A stretch of 60,708 nucleotides of DNA from Planctomycetaceae bacterium. Its GTDB lineage: Bacteria; Planctomycetota; Planctomycetia; Planctomycetales; Planctomycetaceae. The notes under the pieces were generated by a model, which worked only from the letters and a program-made list of their open reading frames with translations, searched no databases and was not told the origin of the DNA. Location of the stretch: the NCBI GenBank assembly GCA_021732845.1, contig JAKFUF010000094.1, positions 1 to 60,708 on the forward strand, written 5' to 3'. Numbering within the stretch: position 1 is the stretch's first letter; each line of letters begins with the position of its first letter. The translations under genes were made by a program, and so were the position numbers. Below are positions 37,916 to 46,655 of the stretch, in pieces.

Positions 37916-39535
37916 ATGAAATTGATCCCCACGTTTGGACACGGAATGCGCCAGACATTTTTCATTCTTGCCGTGGTGTTCGGGGTTGCGTGCCGCACGG
38001 TTTCAACAGCCTCCGCCGCCGCACCCAACATCGTCTGCATTCTGTGTGATGACCTGGGTTACGGCGATGTGCAGTGCCTGAACCCGCAGGGAAAAATTCC
38101 CACACCGCACATGGACCGTCTGGCCGCGGCCGGCATGACATTCACCGACGCCCACAGCGGCTCGGCCGTGTGCAGCCCCACGCGGTATGGCCTGCTGACG
38201 GGCCGCTATGCCTGGCGCTCGAAGCTGAAGAACGGCGTTCTGGGCGGACTCAGCCCGCGGCTCATTGAGCCGGACCGAATCACCGTTGCCGCCGTTCTCA
38301 AGAAACATGGCTATCGCACGGCCTGCGTGGGCAAATGGCACCTCGGGATGGACTGGGTGAAGGTCGAAGGGAAGCAGGTCACGCCGCTGGGGATCGAAAC
38401 GCCCGATCAGGTCCACAATGTCGACTATGCGAAGCCCACGACCAACGGCCCCAACTCGGTGGGCTTCGACTCGTACTTTGGCATCAGTGGCTCGCTCGAC
38501 ATGGTGCCCTATGCGTTCCTGGAGAACGACCACTGCACGGTCATTCCGACCGTCGACAAGTCGTTCGCGATGATGCTCGGCCGTCCGGGACAAATGACCC
38601 GCCTCGGTCCCGCCGCGCCCGATTTCGAGGGCACGGATGTGCTGCCGACGCTGACGAAAAAGGCGGTCGCCACCATTGAGCAGTGGGGAAGTCCCAAGGC
38701 GGAGTCGCCGTTCTTCCTGTACGTTCCGCTGGCCTCACCGCACACGCCGATCCTGCCGACACCGGAATGGAAGGACAAGAGCCGCCTCAACCCGTATGCC
38801 GACTTCGTTATGCAGACCGACGCGGCGATCGGTGAGATCCTCGCCGCCATTGATCGCAAAGAGATCGCCGACAATACGCTGGTCATCGTGACCAGCGACA
38901 ACGGCTGTTCGCCCATGGCCCGCTATGAAGAACTCTTGCCGCTGGGACACAACCCGAGCCACGTCTTCCGGGGGCACAAGGCCGACATTTACGAGGGCGG
39001 GCACCGGGTGCCGTTTATCGCCCGCTGGCCGGGAAAGGTCGCGGCGGGTACGAAGTGTAGTGAAACCATGTGGCTCGGCGACCTGGTGGCCACGTGTGCG
39101 GACCTGCTCGGCAAAAAGCTGCCTGACTCCATCGCCGAGGACAGCGCGAGCCTGCTGCCGGCGCTGCTCGGCAAGAGCGGCGAGATTCACGAAGCGGTGG
39201 TGCATCACTCGATCAATGGATCCTTTGCCATTCGCTCGAAGAACTGGAAGCTGATCCTCGCCCCCGGTTCCGGCGGCTGGAGCGCGCCACGGCCCGGAAA
39301 AGACGACACCAGCACGCTGCCACTGGTCCAGCTTTTCGATCTCGAAAAAGACATTGGCGAAACGCACAACCTTCAGGCCCAGCAGCCACAGGTTGTCGCG
39401 CAGCTCACGGCACTCTTGGAAAAGTACGTCGCCGATGGTCGCAGTACACCGGGTGAGCCACGGCAGAACACCACGCCGGTGGATATCTGGGCGGCGGCAA
39501 AGCAGGCGCACGTGCCGCTGAAGGGGGCGAAGTGA
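37916..39535 (+). CDS. Secreted sulfatase
   Basis: 539 residues from the ATG at 37916. A signal peptide (about 1-37) precedes APNIVCILCDDLGYGD, the first metal-binding region. The formylglycine motif is CSPTRYGLLTGRY (Cys86 to be oxidised); GKWHLG and TSDNGC supply further metal and substrate residues. This is an arylsulfatase A/GalNAc-6-sulfatase-like type I sulfatase, probably acting on sulfated polysaccharides in the periplasm. It needs a formylglycine-generating enzyme; the FGE-like gene at 46656 lacks the expected Cys and is probably not that enzyme. It converges on the gene at 39540. Confidence 0.93.
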   Translation: MKLIPTFGHGMRQTFFILAVVFGVACRTVSTASAAAPNIVCILCDDLGYGDVQCLNPQGKIPTPHMDRLAAAGMTFTDAHSGSAVCSPTRYGLLTGRYAWRSKLKNGVLGGLSPRLIEPDRITVAAVLKKHGYRTACVGKWHLGMDWVKVEGKQVTPLGIETPDQVHNVDYAKPTTNGPNSVGFDSYFGISGSLDMVPYAFLENDHCTVIPTVDKSFAMMLGRPGQMTRLGPAAPDFEGTDVLPTLTKKAVATIEQWGSPKAESPFFLYVPLASPHTPILPTPEWKDKSRLNPYADFVMQTDAAIGEILAAIDRKEIADNTLVIVTSDNGCSPMARYEELLPLGHNPSHVFRGHKADIYEGGHRVPFIARWPGKVAAGTKCSETMWLGDLVATCADLLGKKLPDSIAEDSASLLPALLGKSGEIHEAVVHHSINGSFAIRSKNWKLILAPGSGGWSAPRPGKDDTSTLPLVQLFDLEKDIGETHNLQAQQPQVVAQLTALLEKYVADGRSTPGEPRQNTTPVDIWAAAKQAHVPLKGAK

Positions 39536-39539
39536 TTGC

Positions 39540-40361
39540 TCAAAGGTCACTTCGCCTGAACGACACGCCCCATTCGCCATCCGCGTAGAGCGTAAAAGTC
39601 ACGGTCCCTGGTGCCTCCGGGACGACCGACTCTTTAAGCGCGATTCTCTGCGATTTCCACGCGCTCGTCCCTTGCTCTCTCCAAGTGACAAACGTTACTT
39701 CCGGCATCCTTGAGAGTTTTCCCAAAGCAATACTGCTGTTGCTTTGAACTCCAATCAGTCCTGTGACTGGCTGAACCGCATCGAAGTTGGACCAGCCTTT
39801 GACTTCGATCGCCACGGTCGACAGGTTCTCGACGGTGAAATCTCCGGCGAACCAGCGTCCCCTCATGAATTTGGGAGGTGACTTTGCCTCCAGTTTGGTG
39901 AGTTCGGCCTCGCGTTCCTTCGCCTTCTTGACAAGTCGTTCGGAAATTCCGTCAGCTACTGGTTCAAAAACCACATGCCACACCATCTGAGCATCCAACT
40001 CAAAGATGGTGATACCCATCGTCTTGGGCGGAACAATACCCGTCAGGTCAATAGTCTGGCGGTGCAAAACTGCATCCCCTTCGACCTCCCACGTAACCAC
40101 CGTCTTTTTGGGAATACGGTCGAGATTGGGAAAAAAAGCGGAGTCTTCTGCACCGGTGATGACTATCCCACCACCCGGCTGGGCATATCCGAAATCGGAC
40201 CAATCCTTGATGATGATTGTGTGCGGATAGTCGCTCCACACTGCAAAATTGCCAGAGTACCATTGCCGATTCGAGATTTCCGCACGTTGAGATACGGCCA
40301 CGACTACCACAGCGATGCACGCCAGCGCCGCAATGATCCCAAAGGTTATTTGCGTTCTCAT
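39540..40361 (-). CDS. Exported protein with duplicated domain
   Basis: 273 residues. An N-terminal hydrophobic anchor or signal (ITFGIIAALACIAVVVVAVS) is followed by two copies of a roughly 100-residue domain, about 33-132 and 170-270. WYSGNFAVWSDYPHTIIIKD and WFAGDFTVENLSTVAIEVKG occupy the same place, and VVTWEVEGDAV matches FVTWREQGTSA; each copy ends near WHVVF or WGVSF. A Lys/Glu-rich linker joins them. The domain is not recognised. The stop is only five bases from the convergent sulfatase stop. Confidence 0.7.
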   Translation of the reverse strand: MRTQITFGIIAALACIAVVVVAVSQRAEISNRQWYSGNFAVWSDYPHTIIIKDWSDFGYAQPGGGIVITGAEDSAFFPNLDRIPKKTVVTWEVEGDAVLHRQTIDLTGIVPPKTMGITIFELDAQMVWHVVFEPVADGISERLVKKAKEREAELTKLEAKSPPKFMRGRWFAGDFTVENLSTVAIEVKGWSNFDAVQPVTGLIGVQSNSSIALGKLSRMPEVTFVTWREQGTSAWKSQRIALKESVVPEAPGTVTFTLYADGEWGVSFRRSDL

Positions 40362-40427
40362 CGCAGTCCTTCAATCTACGACTTGCTCGTGTTAGTGGCA
40401 TCGTCAATGAGAAGGGATCGCTCAGCA

Positions 40428-41291
40428 TCACTCCGCCAACAAAAACTGTAGCAGCGGCTCAGACTCATACAGCTCCTTGCCGCCGTGGCCCAGACCTTCG
40501 ATCACCACGATCTCGGCTGAGCCACCGAGTTCGTCGTAGCGGCGGGCCAGTTCGGTGGAGTTGGCATCCATCGGGACTAGCTCATCCTTGTCGCCATGAA
40601 TGTGCAGGATCTTCACGCCCGCCTTGGCCAGCGGAGCGAGATTGTCGATCGGGTTGAATTCCGCGACCCGGTTGGAGAGTTCTGCCAGGGTGAGGTCGTA
40701 ACCCAGCCCCTTCTCGGGAAAATTGATCACGTTGACCAGCTTGGGCCACGAGCGAAAGTCGGTGGCCGGACAGATGCCCACGATGCGTTCCACGCAGGTG
40801 GGATTGCGCATCGCCCAGCCATAGGCGATCAGCCCACCGTGGCTCTGCCCCATGATCCGGGCGCGGGGATTCAGTTGATGCTCCTTGACCAGCAGTTCGT
40901 GAAACTGCTGGCACATTTTGGCCGCGGCCGGGCTGGCACATGAAGGACCGACATCGACGCCCGCCACGTGAAACCCCGCCGCCAGCAGCGACTCAACATA
41001 GTGCCGGTGCTGCAACTGGCCGTGGCCGTCGTTGATTCCCAACCAGAAGGGAAACTCCCACAGCCACCGCCTTTTCGGGTCGACAGTTCCAGTGGGTTTG
41101 ACCAGGTAGGCCATGCGGTCGCCAACCCGCAGGTGGATCAGTTCCCCGCCCTTGAATGTTCCATCGATCTTGGTGGGAACCATCGAGACCGCCTTGGCAG
41201 CTGGCTTTTCGGATTGAGTGTCCCCCGCGAGCGAATGCACTTGTGCCGCCAGAATAAGGGTGGCCAACAGTCCCGTCACGAAACTCCGCAT
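40428..41291 (-). CDS. Secreted alpha/beta hydrolase
   Basis: 287 residues with a signal peptide (MRSFVTGLLATLILAAQVHS). Prolyl-oligopeptidase/dienelactone-hydrolase-like fold: nucleophile elbow GQSHGG (Ser150), acid in HGDKDELVP and histidine in GLGHGG near the C-terminus. The substrate is unknown; polysaccharide-ester or peptide hydrolysis in the periplasm is plausible. It follows the PSD1 gene by about 20 bases on the same strand and is probably co-transcribed with it, a pairing often seen in planctomycete polymer-degradation loci. Confidence 0.85.
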   Translation of the reverse strand: MRSFVTGLLATLILAAQVHSLAGDTQSEKPAAKAVSMVPTKIDGTFKGGELIHLRVGDRMAYLVKPTGTVDPKRRWLWEFPFWLGINDGHGQLQHRHYVESLLAAGFHVAGVDVGPSCASPAAAKMCQQFHELLVKEHQLNPRARIMGQSHGGLIAYGWAMRNPTCVERIVGICPATDFRSWPKLVNVINFPEKGLGYDLTLAELSNRVAEFNPIDNLAPLAKAGVKILHIHGDKDELVPMDANSTELARRYDELGGSAEIVVIEGLGHGGKELYESEPLLQFLLAE

Positions 41292-41310
41292 GCCGTGTCT
41301 CCAGCTTCGA

Positions 41311-43893
41311 CTAATCGAGATTCCGAAACTCTGCCGTAGCCAGCAGGGCCTGGCAAAATGTTGTGAAGGCCTTCAATTGATTCTCTGTCTCAGCAGCATC
41401 GGTCTTCGCCAGAAACTCAGTGGCCAATCGCAATTCTTCCGCATCCGGTTCACGACTCAGGCATAATAAAAACGCCTGCCGCACCCTTGACCCAGCGCTC
41501 GAATAGTCTTTGCTGAGCCACGCGGCAAGGGCGGCGGCCCGTGCCTGAACGAACGGGCCGTTCATCAGATACAGCGCCTGCGTGGGCACGTTGGTGGTCT
41601 CGCGGTCGCCGGTGACGAGGCTCGGCTCGGCGAAATCGAACAGGTTCAGCACATCCGGCAGCCGGTCGCGCAGGACGGGCAGATACACCGAACGGTGCCG
41701 TGTGCCGTCCAGGTCCGCGGGAAGTGACGGGTCGAGCCCGATGAGGGCGATGGGCCGGTCGCCAATCTGGCGAGCCACGAGGGAGCCGGAGGGACGCGTC
41801 AGGTCCAACTCTCCCGACGCGGCGAGCATCGCGTCGCGGATCGCTTCGGCATCCAACCGTCGTTTGGACGCTCGCCACAACAACCGGTTCTCGGGGTCAA
41901 CTTGGAAGGTGGCTGCTTTGTAGGAGGACGCCTGCCGATAGGTGCGTGAGAGCACCAGTTTTCGGATCAGTTTTTTGAGAGACCATTCGTCCTCGGCCAC
42001 GAATTGGACGGCCAGCGTGTCCAGCAGTTCCGGGTGGGTGGGCCGTTCGCCCGTGAAGCCGAAGTTGTCCACGGTGCGGACGATCCCCGCGCCGAACAGG
42101 TGTTTCCAGACGCGGTTGACGATCACGCGCGAGGTCAAAGGATGGCCGGGATGCGTGAGCCACCGCGCAAATTCGAGCCGGCCGCTGTGGCCGGCGGGAA
42201 TCGTGATTGTTTCGGGCAGTTGGACCACACGGGGGAAGCCACGGGGAACCCGTTTGCCGGGGTGCCCGATTTCACCGCGTTCCAGCAGCGGCGCGTCGGC
42301 AATCTGCTTTGGGTCGCAGTCTTTGACGCCCATCGCCAGCGGCAAGGCCTTGCCGTTCTCGTCGACTTTTTCCAGTTGGCCCTCAATGCCGCCGGAGACC
42401 CAGAAGATCCGCAGGGCGTCGCGGAGAGTGAACACTTTCTCGGTGTCTTCTCCTTTGAGGGCAGCCTTCATGACCGCTGCCATGCCGTCCTCCTGCTGCT
42501 TTTTGAGCGAAGCCAGCTCCGCTTTGAGTTGTTGCACGCGGGCGGCAGGGATCGAGGGATGAAAGATTGGCAGCCCCGCGCCGACGGGCAGCACGAGCGG
42601 GTCGCCGCCGACGCGATTGGCGGGGCTTACGAAGGTGCCGAAATAGGTCTTCGTACTGCTGAAGACTCCGGCGAGGGCGTAGTAATCCTCCATCGAAAAC
42701 GGGTCGAACTTATGGTCGTGACAGCGGGCACACGCGACCGAGCTGGCCATCACCGCCCGCGTGACCGCGTCGATCTGCTCGTCCACGACATCGGCGGCAA
42801 ACTGTTTGGGGTTCCCCTCTTCGAGGTTCTTGGGTCCGACAGCCAGAAAACCGGTCGCGATCAACCGGTCCGCCTCATCGGCACCGGGCAAAGAGGGGAT
42901 CGCCTGCGGGTCGGGTTCAGGAACCGGCAGCAGGTCGCCCGCAATCTGTTCGGTGAGAAACTCGTCGTACGGCATGTTCGAGTCGATGGCGTCGATCACA
43001 TAGTCCCGATACCGCCACGCATAGGGAAAAGAGATGTTCGCCTCCTTGCCGCTGGATTCCGCAAACCGGGCAACGTCCAGCCAGTGCCGTCCCCACCGTT
43101 CGGCAAACTGGGACGAACTCAACAGGCTGTCGACGAATTCCGGCAGCGCGGCGTCGAGACCATTGGCGGCAACAGATTCCTGGAACGCCTTGATCTCCGC
43201 GGGTGAAGGCGGCAAGCCCACGAGATCAAAATGCAGCCGGCGCAACAGCACCGTCGGTTCGGCATCGACGCTCGGGACCAGGCCGGCTTCGCCCAGTTTC
43301 GCCAAAATGAACCGGTCGACATCCGTCTTCGGCCAATTCCCAACCGTTGTCGCTGGTGGCGCGTACACAACCGGACGCTGAAACGCCCAGAACTTCCGCC
43401 CAGATTCGAGACCCACCGGTGGCTTCGCCGACCGTTCACCTTGCTTCGGATCTTCCCGCGGGTCCACGGCCCCATCGCGAATCCACGTCTTAAAATCGTT
43501 CACAATGTCTGCCGACAGCTTGGGTTGGCGCGGCGGCATCTTCAGTTCGGCATCGGCATGGGCCATCGCTCCCAGCAGCAGACTCTTCTCCACGTCACCC
43601 GGCACAACCGCCGGACCCCGGTCGCCCCCGTCACGAATCCGCGAACGCGTATCGAGCCGCAGGCCGCCTTCGTCCTTCCCCGCCTTGTCCGAATGGCAAC
43701 CGTAGCAATGCCGCGCGAGCACTGGGCGGATCTTGGCTTCGAAGAACTCGACCCTGCGGGCCGTCTCCGCCGATGGATTTTCCGCAGGTTTTGCCGGCGG
43801 GTCCGCAGCGAGCGTCGTGCCGCAAACGGACAGACTGATCAGTGCAGTGGCAAGGAAGCAAAGCGCTGGGGAACTCGGTCGCGGGATCAACAT
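41311..43893 (-). CDS. PSD1 / planctomycete cytochrome C protein
   Basis: 860 residues with a signal peptide (residues 1-29). In order: a cytochrome-c-like PSCyt1 domain with a haem motif CYGCH (about 62-66), then the DUF1549 region (WPKTDVDRFILAKLGEAGL, FAERWGRHWLDVARFAESSG) and the DUF1553/PSD1 region (FARWLTHPGHPLTSRVIVNR, WLWRASKRRLDAEAIRDAML-like). The architecture is nearly confined to Planctomycetes and Verrucomicrobia and is often encoded next to sulfatases or DUF1501 proteins. Function is not established; redox or extracellular processing is a common guess. Exported. Confidence 0.92.
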   Translation of the reverse strand: MLIPRPSSPALCFLATALISLSVCGTTLAADPPAKPAENPSAETARRVEFFEAKIRPVLARHCYGCHSDKAGKDEGGLRLDTRSRIRDGGDRGPAVVPGDVEKSLLLGAMAHADAELKMPPRQPKLSADIVNDFKTWIRDGAVDPREDPKQGERSAKPPVGLESGRKFWAFQRPVVYAPPATTVGNWPKTDVDRFILAKLGEAGLVPSVDAEPTVLLRRLHFDLVGLPPSPAEIKAFQESVAANGLDAALPEFVDSLLSSSQFAERWGRHWLDVARFAESSGKEANISFPYAWRYRDYVIDAIDSNMPYDEFLTEQIAGDLLPVPEPDPQAIPSLPGADEADRLIATGFLAVGPKNLEEGNPKQFAADVVDEQIDAVTRAVMASSVACARCHDHKFDPFSMEDYYALAGVFSSTKTYFGTFVSPANRVGGDPLVLPVGAGLPIFHPSIPAARVQQLKAELASLKKQQEDGMAAVMKAALKGEDTEKVFTLRDALRIFWVSGGIEGQLEKVDENGKALPLAMGVKDCDPKQIADAPLLERGEIGHPGKRVPRGFPRVVQLPETITIPAGHSGRLEFARWLTHPGHPLTSRVIVNRVWKHLFGAGIVRTVDNFGFTGERPTHPELLDTLAVQFVAEDEWSLKKLIRKLVLSRTYRQASSYKAATFQVDPENRLLWRASKRRLDAEAIRDAMLAASGELDLTRPSGSLVARQIGDRPIALIGLDPSLPADLDGTRHRSVYLPVLRDRLPDVLNLFDFAEPSLVTGDRETTNVPTQALYLMNGPFVQARAAALAAWLSKDYSSAGSRVRQAFLLCLSREPDAEELRLATEFLAKTDAAETENQLKAFTTFCQALLATAEFRNLD

Positions 43894-43920
43894 GGGGAAT
43901 CCAAGTTCAGACCGGAAGTT

Positions 43921-45252
43921 TCAGGTTGAAGAGCGTTTCTTCCGAGGTCGGTTGGCAAGTGGATTTTTTGCCGGAATGCCACCTGCACTGGTAAGTCTTG
44001 CTCGCTCCGGAACCCCTGGCGCGGATGACCGGCTTGCGCCGCTCGCTTCATCCGCTGTCGGGGTTCCTCGCTCACTGGACCGGAGTTCCAGTGCTCGTTG
44101 GGTCTTTTCCAATTCAGCGGTCAGGACATTTTCATCGGGCAACGCCATCCTGTATTCGGCCGCCATGACCTTGTTTGGAAGCCCCTCCAGCGCGTAGTGT
44201 GCGACCGCCTGGTCCTTCTGGGCACAAAGGATCAATCCGACCGGAGGGTTCTCGCCCTCATTCGTCCAATGCTCTTTGGCATAGTTCAGGTACAGGTGCA
44301 TTTGCCCGGAATCGGCATGAGTGAACTTGCCGATTTTCAGGTCAATCACAACCAGACATTTCAGCGTGCGATGATAAAAGAGCAGGTCGATGCGATACCA
44401 CTCGTCACCGATCCGCAGACGCCGCTGGCGTCCAACAAAAGCAAAGTTTCCGCCGAGTTCCAGGAGAAAATCTTCCAACTGGCGGATGAGCGCTTCCTCC
44501 AGATCATGCTCAGAGTATTCATCCTTGAGGTTGAGAAACTCCAGTACCAGTGGATCTTTGATTTCTTCGTCAGGGCTGACCAGATCGTCCGAACGTGGTT
44601 CCGCTCCTTTTTGGAGCATGGCGGCTTTGTTCTTGGACGACAGGGTTCGCTGGTAAAACAGGCTGGAGATTTGCCGATCCAACTGCCGTACGGACCAGCC
44701 GCCACGCAAGGCTTCGGTTTCGTAAAATCGACGGGCCTTGAGGTCTTCAACGGAAAGCAGCTTGACGTAGTGTGACCACGGCAAAGGGAAGAATTTCGCG
44801 ACAGTTCCGAGCGACAATTCAACAGCTTCAGTCGAGAATGCAGTCTCCGTCTGGATTTCCCCAGACACTGTCTGGGAGTTTTGGGAATCGCTGTCTGCGC
44901 CGAGCCGAGTTTGCAATTCCCCAGACACTGTCTGGGGAATCTGCCAGAAAAGGTAGAAACGTCGCATGTATTCGAGATTGGCACGGGACAATCCTCGCCC
45001 AAACCGCGCCGTGAGGTCGGCCGCCAGCCGCTTCATCAACTCTTGACCGTAGTCCGCGCGATGGCCGCCCTGCTGCTCGACCTCGACGATCCGCCTTCCG
45101 ATTTTCCAATACGTCGCCGTCATCACAGAGTTCACCGACCGGGCGGCTGCATGACGAGCGGTCTCCACCAGCGATACGACATCTCCCAGCAAGCCGGTGT
45201 AATCGGCAGCAGGCTGCATGACTCCGTCAGGTGGAACGCTTCTTCGAGCCAT
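43921..45252 (-). CDS. DUF1016 (YhcG-type) PD-(D/E)XK nuclease
   Basis: 443 residues. The N-terminal DUF1016_N domain (about 20-105; TATYWKIGRRIVEVEQQG, FGRGLSRANLEYMRRFY) and the nuclease domain (about 155-385) are separated by an insert with two copies of QTVSGE. Catalytic elements of the PD-(D/E)XK fold are visible in YRIDLLFYHR and VVIDLKIGKF. The last 60 residues or so are the translation of a dispersed 92-bp repeat (SSERGTPTADEASG onward). YhcG-type proteins are often near restriction or defence genes; here a toxin-antitoxin pair is the only such neighbour. Nucleic-acid cleavage is inferred from fold. Confidence 0.87.
   Translation of the reverse strand: MARRSVPPDGVMQPAADYTGLLGDVVSLVETARHAAARSVNSVMTATYWKIGRRIVEVEQQGGHRADYGQELMKRLAADLTARFGRGLSRANLEYMRRFYLFWQIPQTVSGELQTRLGADSDSQNSQTVSGEIQTETAFSTEAVELSLGTVAKFFPLPWSHYVKLLSVEDLKARRFYETEALRGGWSVRQLDRQISSLFYQRTLSSKNKAAMLQKGAEPRSDDLVSPDEEIKDPLVLEFLNLKDEYSEHDLEEALIRQLEDFLLELGGNFAFVGRQRRLRIGDEWYRIDLLFYHRTLKCLVVIDLKIGKFTHADSGQMHLYLNYAKEHWTNEGENPPVGLILCAQKDQAVAHYALEGLPNKVMAAEYRMALPDENVLTAELEKTQRALELRSSERGTPTADEASGASRSSAPGVPERARLTSAGGIPAKNPLANRPRKKRSST
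43986..44077. repeat. 92-bp inverted-repeat element, copy 1
   Basis: Bounded by CACTGGTAAG and CTCGCTCACT, with an internal 8-bp inverted repeat GGAACCCC (44009-44016) and GGGGTTCC (44060-44067). It lies inside the 3' end of the DUF1016 gene. A second copy of identical length is at 53882-53973, outside any gene. Confidence 0.85.
44859..44937. repeat. Duplicated CCCCAGACA palindrome in DUF1016 gene
   Basis: CCCCAGACACTGTCTGGG at 44859-44876 and CCCCAGACACTGTCTGGGG at 44919-44937, 60 bases apart. Each is a perfect 8-9 bp palindrome around one base. They encode the QTVSGE repeats between the two domains of the nuclease and keep the frame. Confidence 0.85.
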
Positions 45253-45300
45253 CGGATCGCTGTCTCCAATCTCACCAAGTTCTGCCTGTCACCAAGCCCT

Positions 45301-45786
45301 TCAACCCCGGCACGCTGCCGCAATCGCCGCCACGTCGATCTTCTTCATCTGCATCATCGCCTCGAAGGCGCGCTTCGCGACGGCGGGGTCGGAGCCCGTG
45401 AAGGCTTCTGTCAGAACCAGTGGCGTGATCTGCCAGGAGATGCCCCACTTGTCGCTGCACCAGCCGCATTCGCTCTCGCGGCCGCCGTTGCCCACGATGG
45501 CGTTCCAGTAACGGTCCGTTTCGGCCTGGTCGAGGGTTGTGACCTGAAACGAGAATGCCCAGTTGTGTTCGACCCCAGGGCCGCCGTTGAGGCCGATGCA
45601 GGGGATGCCCATGACCGTGAATTCAACGGTCAACACATCGCCGGCCTTGCCGGATGGATAATCACTCGGCGCGCGATGCACGGCACCCACGGACGAATCG
45701 GGAAATGTCCTGGCGTAAAACCGCGCCGCCGCCTCGGCATCGCGGTCATACCAAAGGCAGACGGTGTTCTTTGCTGGCTGAGCCAT
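45301..45786 (-). CDS. VOC family protein (PhnB-like)
   Basis: 161 residues, one glyoxalase/VOC fold with the PhnB-like pattern: LWYDRDAEAAARFYARTFPDS, then FTVMGIPCIGLNGGP, then WCSDKWGISWQITP (GxSWQ/V...P). Such proteins resemble 3-demethylubiquinone methyltransferase-like VOC members; their activity is usually unknown. Cytosolic. It lies between the DUF1016 gene and the toxin-antitoxin pair on the same strand, with gaps of about 50 and 40 bases. Confidence 0.9.
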   Translation of the reverse strand: MAQPAKNTVCLWYDRDAEAAARFYARTFPDSSVGAVHRAPSDYPSGKAGDVLTVEFTVMGIPCIGLNGGPGVEHNWAFSFQVTTLDQAETDRYWNAIVGNGGRESECGWCSDKWGISWQITPLVLTEAFTGSDPAVAKRAFEAMMQMKKIDVAAIAAACRG

Positions 45787-45825
45787 ATCAGATCCCCTTG
45801 AAGAGGTGATACACTGGCATCCAGC

Positions 45826-46209
45826 TTAATCTTTGGGGCGCGGTCCGTGCAGCCTGGAGCGCAACAACTGAGATTCCGCCGCCAGCCGTGGCTCCAACTC
45901 CAGCAGCCTTGCGGGAAGGTCCATGCTGGTGTGAATCACTGTGAGCACGATGAGAAGGTCATCGCGGTAGTCACACACCAGAAAGTGCCGTTTGACGCGA
46001 TAGAAAAAAAGGCCAGGCGCAAAGTCAGGCTCCAATCGCAGGATGTCTGGATTCTCCTGCAGGCGTCCCAAAGCCGCTTGGATCTCGTCGAGGTACAGCC
46101 GCGCCGTCTTTCGGCCCCATTCCTTCACCGAAAACTGCTCGATCTCTCGGAGATCGCTCAATGCTCGCCGCGTCAGTCGGACGCGTGCATCGTGCCCGTG
46201 CGGAGTCAC
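45826..46209 (-). CDS. RelE/ParE-type toxin
   Basis: 127 residues with the RelE/ParE fold: VRLTRRALSDLREIEQFS at the start, then a helix pair, and FFYRVKRHFLVCDYRDDLLIVLTVIHTSMDLPARL, the usual strand block ending with the HTSMDLPARL-type motif. Its GTG start overlaps the antitoxin TGA (GTGA). Targets in the family are either gyrase (ParE) or ribosome-bound mRNA (RelE). The tail from about residue 105 is longer than usual. Probably autoregulated with the antitoxin. Confidence 0.9.
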   Translation of the reverse strand: MTPHGHDARVRLTRRALSDLREIEQFSVKEWGRKTARLYLDEIQAALGRLQENPDILRLEPDFAPGLFFYRVKRHFLVCDYRDDLLIVLTVIHTSMDLPARLLELEPRLAAESQLLRSRLHGPRPKD

Positions 46210-46454
46210 TCTCCGGCCTTCTGCATCAACTGCCTCAGGTCGCCTTCGTATGCCACGGTGCGACCTTGAATGGCGTCGTGATAGCCCTCTAAAATCGCAT
46301 CCCGAATCTGTGCCGCTTCCAGTCTTTGTTTCTTCTCACGCAATACGTCGCGGACAAATTCGCTGGGAGTAGCATAGAGCGTACCGTCACCGCAATTTCG
46401 ATCAATGAAAGCGCGGAGTTCATCTGTCAGCGAGAGATTCAAAGTCGAACTCAT
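46206..46454 (-). CDS. ParD-type antitoxin
   Basis: 82 residues from the ATG at 46454, with GGAG nearby. The N-terminus (MSSTLNLSLTDELRAFIDRN) is the ribbon-helix-helix DNA-binding domain; ATPSEFVRDVLREKKQRLEAAQIRDAI is the second helix and the toxin-binding region. It is the first gene of a two-gene operon coupled by four bases to the toxin. Family antitoxins repress their own promoter, which would lie in the 200-base gap shared with the divergent FGE-like gene. Confidence 0.9.
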   Translation of the reverse strand: MSSTLNLSLTDELRAFIDRNCGDGTLYATPSEFVRDVLREKKQRLEAAQIRDAILEGYHDAIQGRTVAYEGDLRQLMQKAGE

Positions 46455-46655
46455 TGCGACTCCAGACCGCGAAAACGGGTATTCCGCGAGACTACCGCAG
46501 CAGTTTAATGATGTCAATATTTGCCATTGACATCAGGCGAGGCCAAACGATCTCGCAGGTTCATCAGATCAATGACCGTTGCGGGAGTTGTTGCCGCGTG
46601 CCCTTGCCCTGCGTACCATGCAAGTGGCGAAAGTTCAATCGATGTCTGGCTCATC

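Noticed and set aside
42004-43206. A 400-codon plus-strand frame opposite the PSD1 gene
   Set aside because: Antisense shadow of the PSD1 coding sequence, with Arg/Gly-rich non-family composition.
43921-46454. A defence island formed by DUF1016, VOC and the toxin-antitoxin pair
   Set aside because: Only one nuclease of uncertain role and a small stand-alone toxin-antitoxin pair are present; no restriction, CBASS, retron or other defence core gene is nearby.
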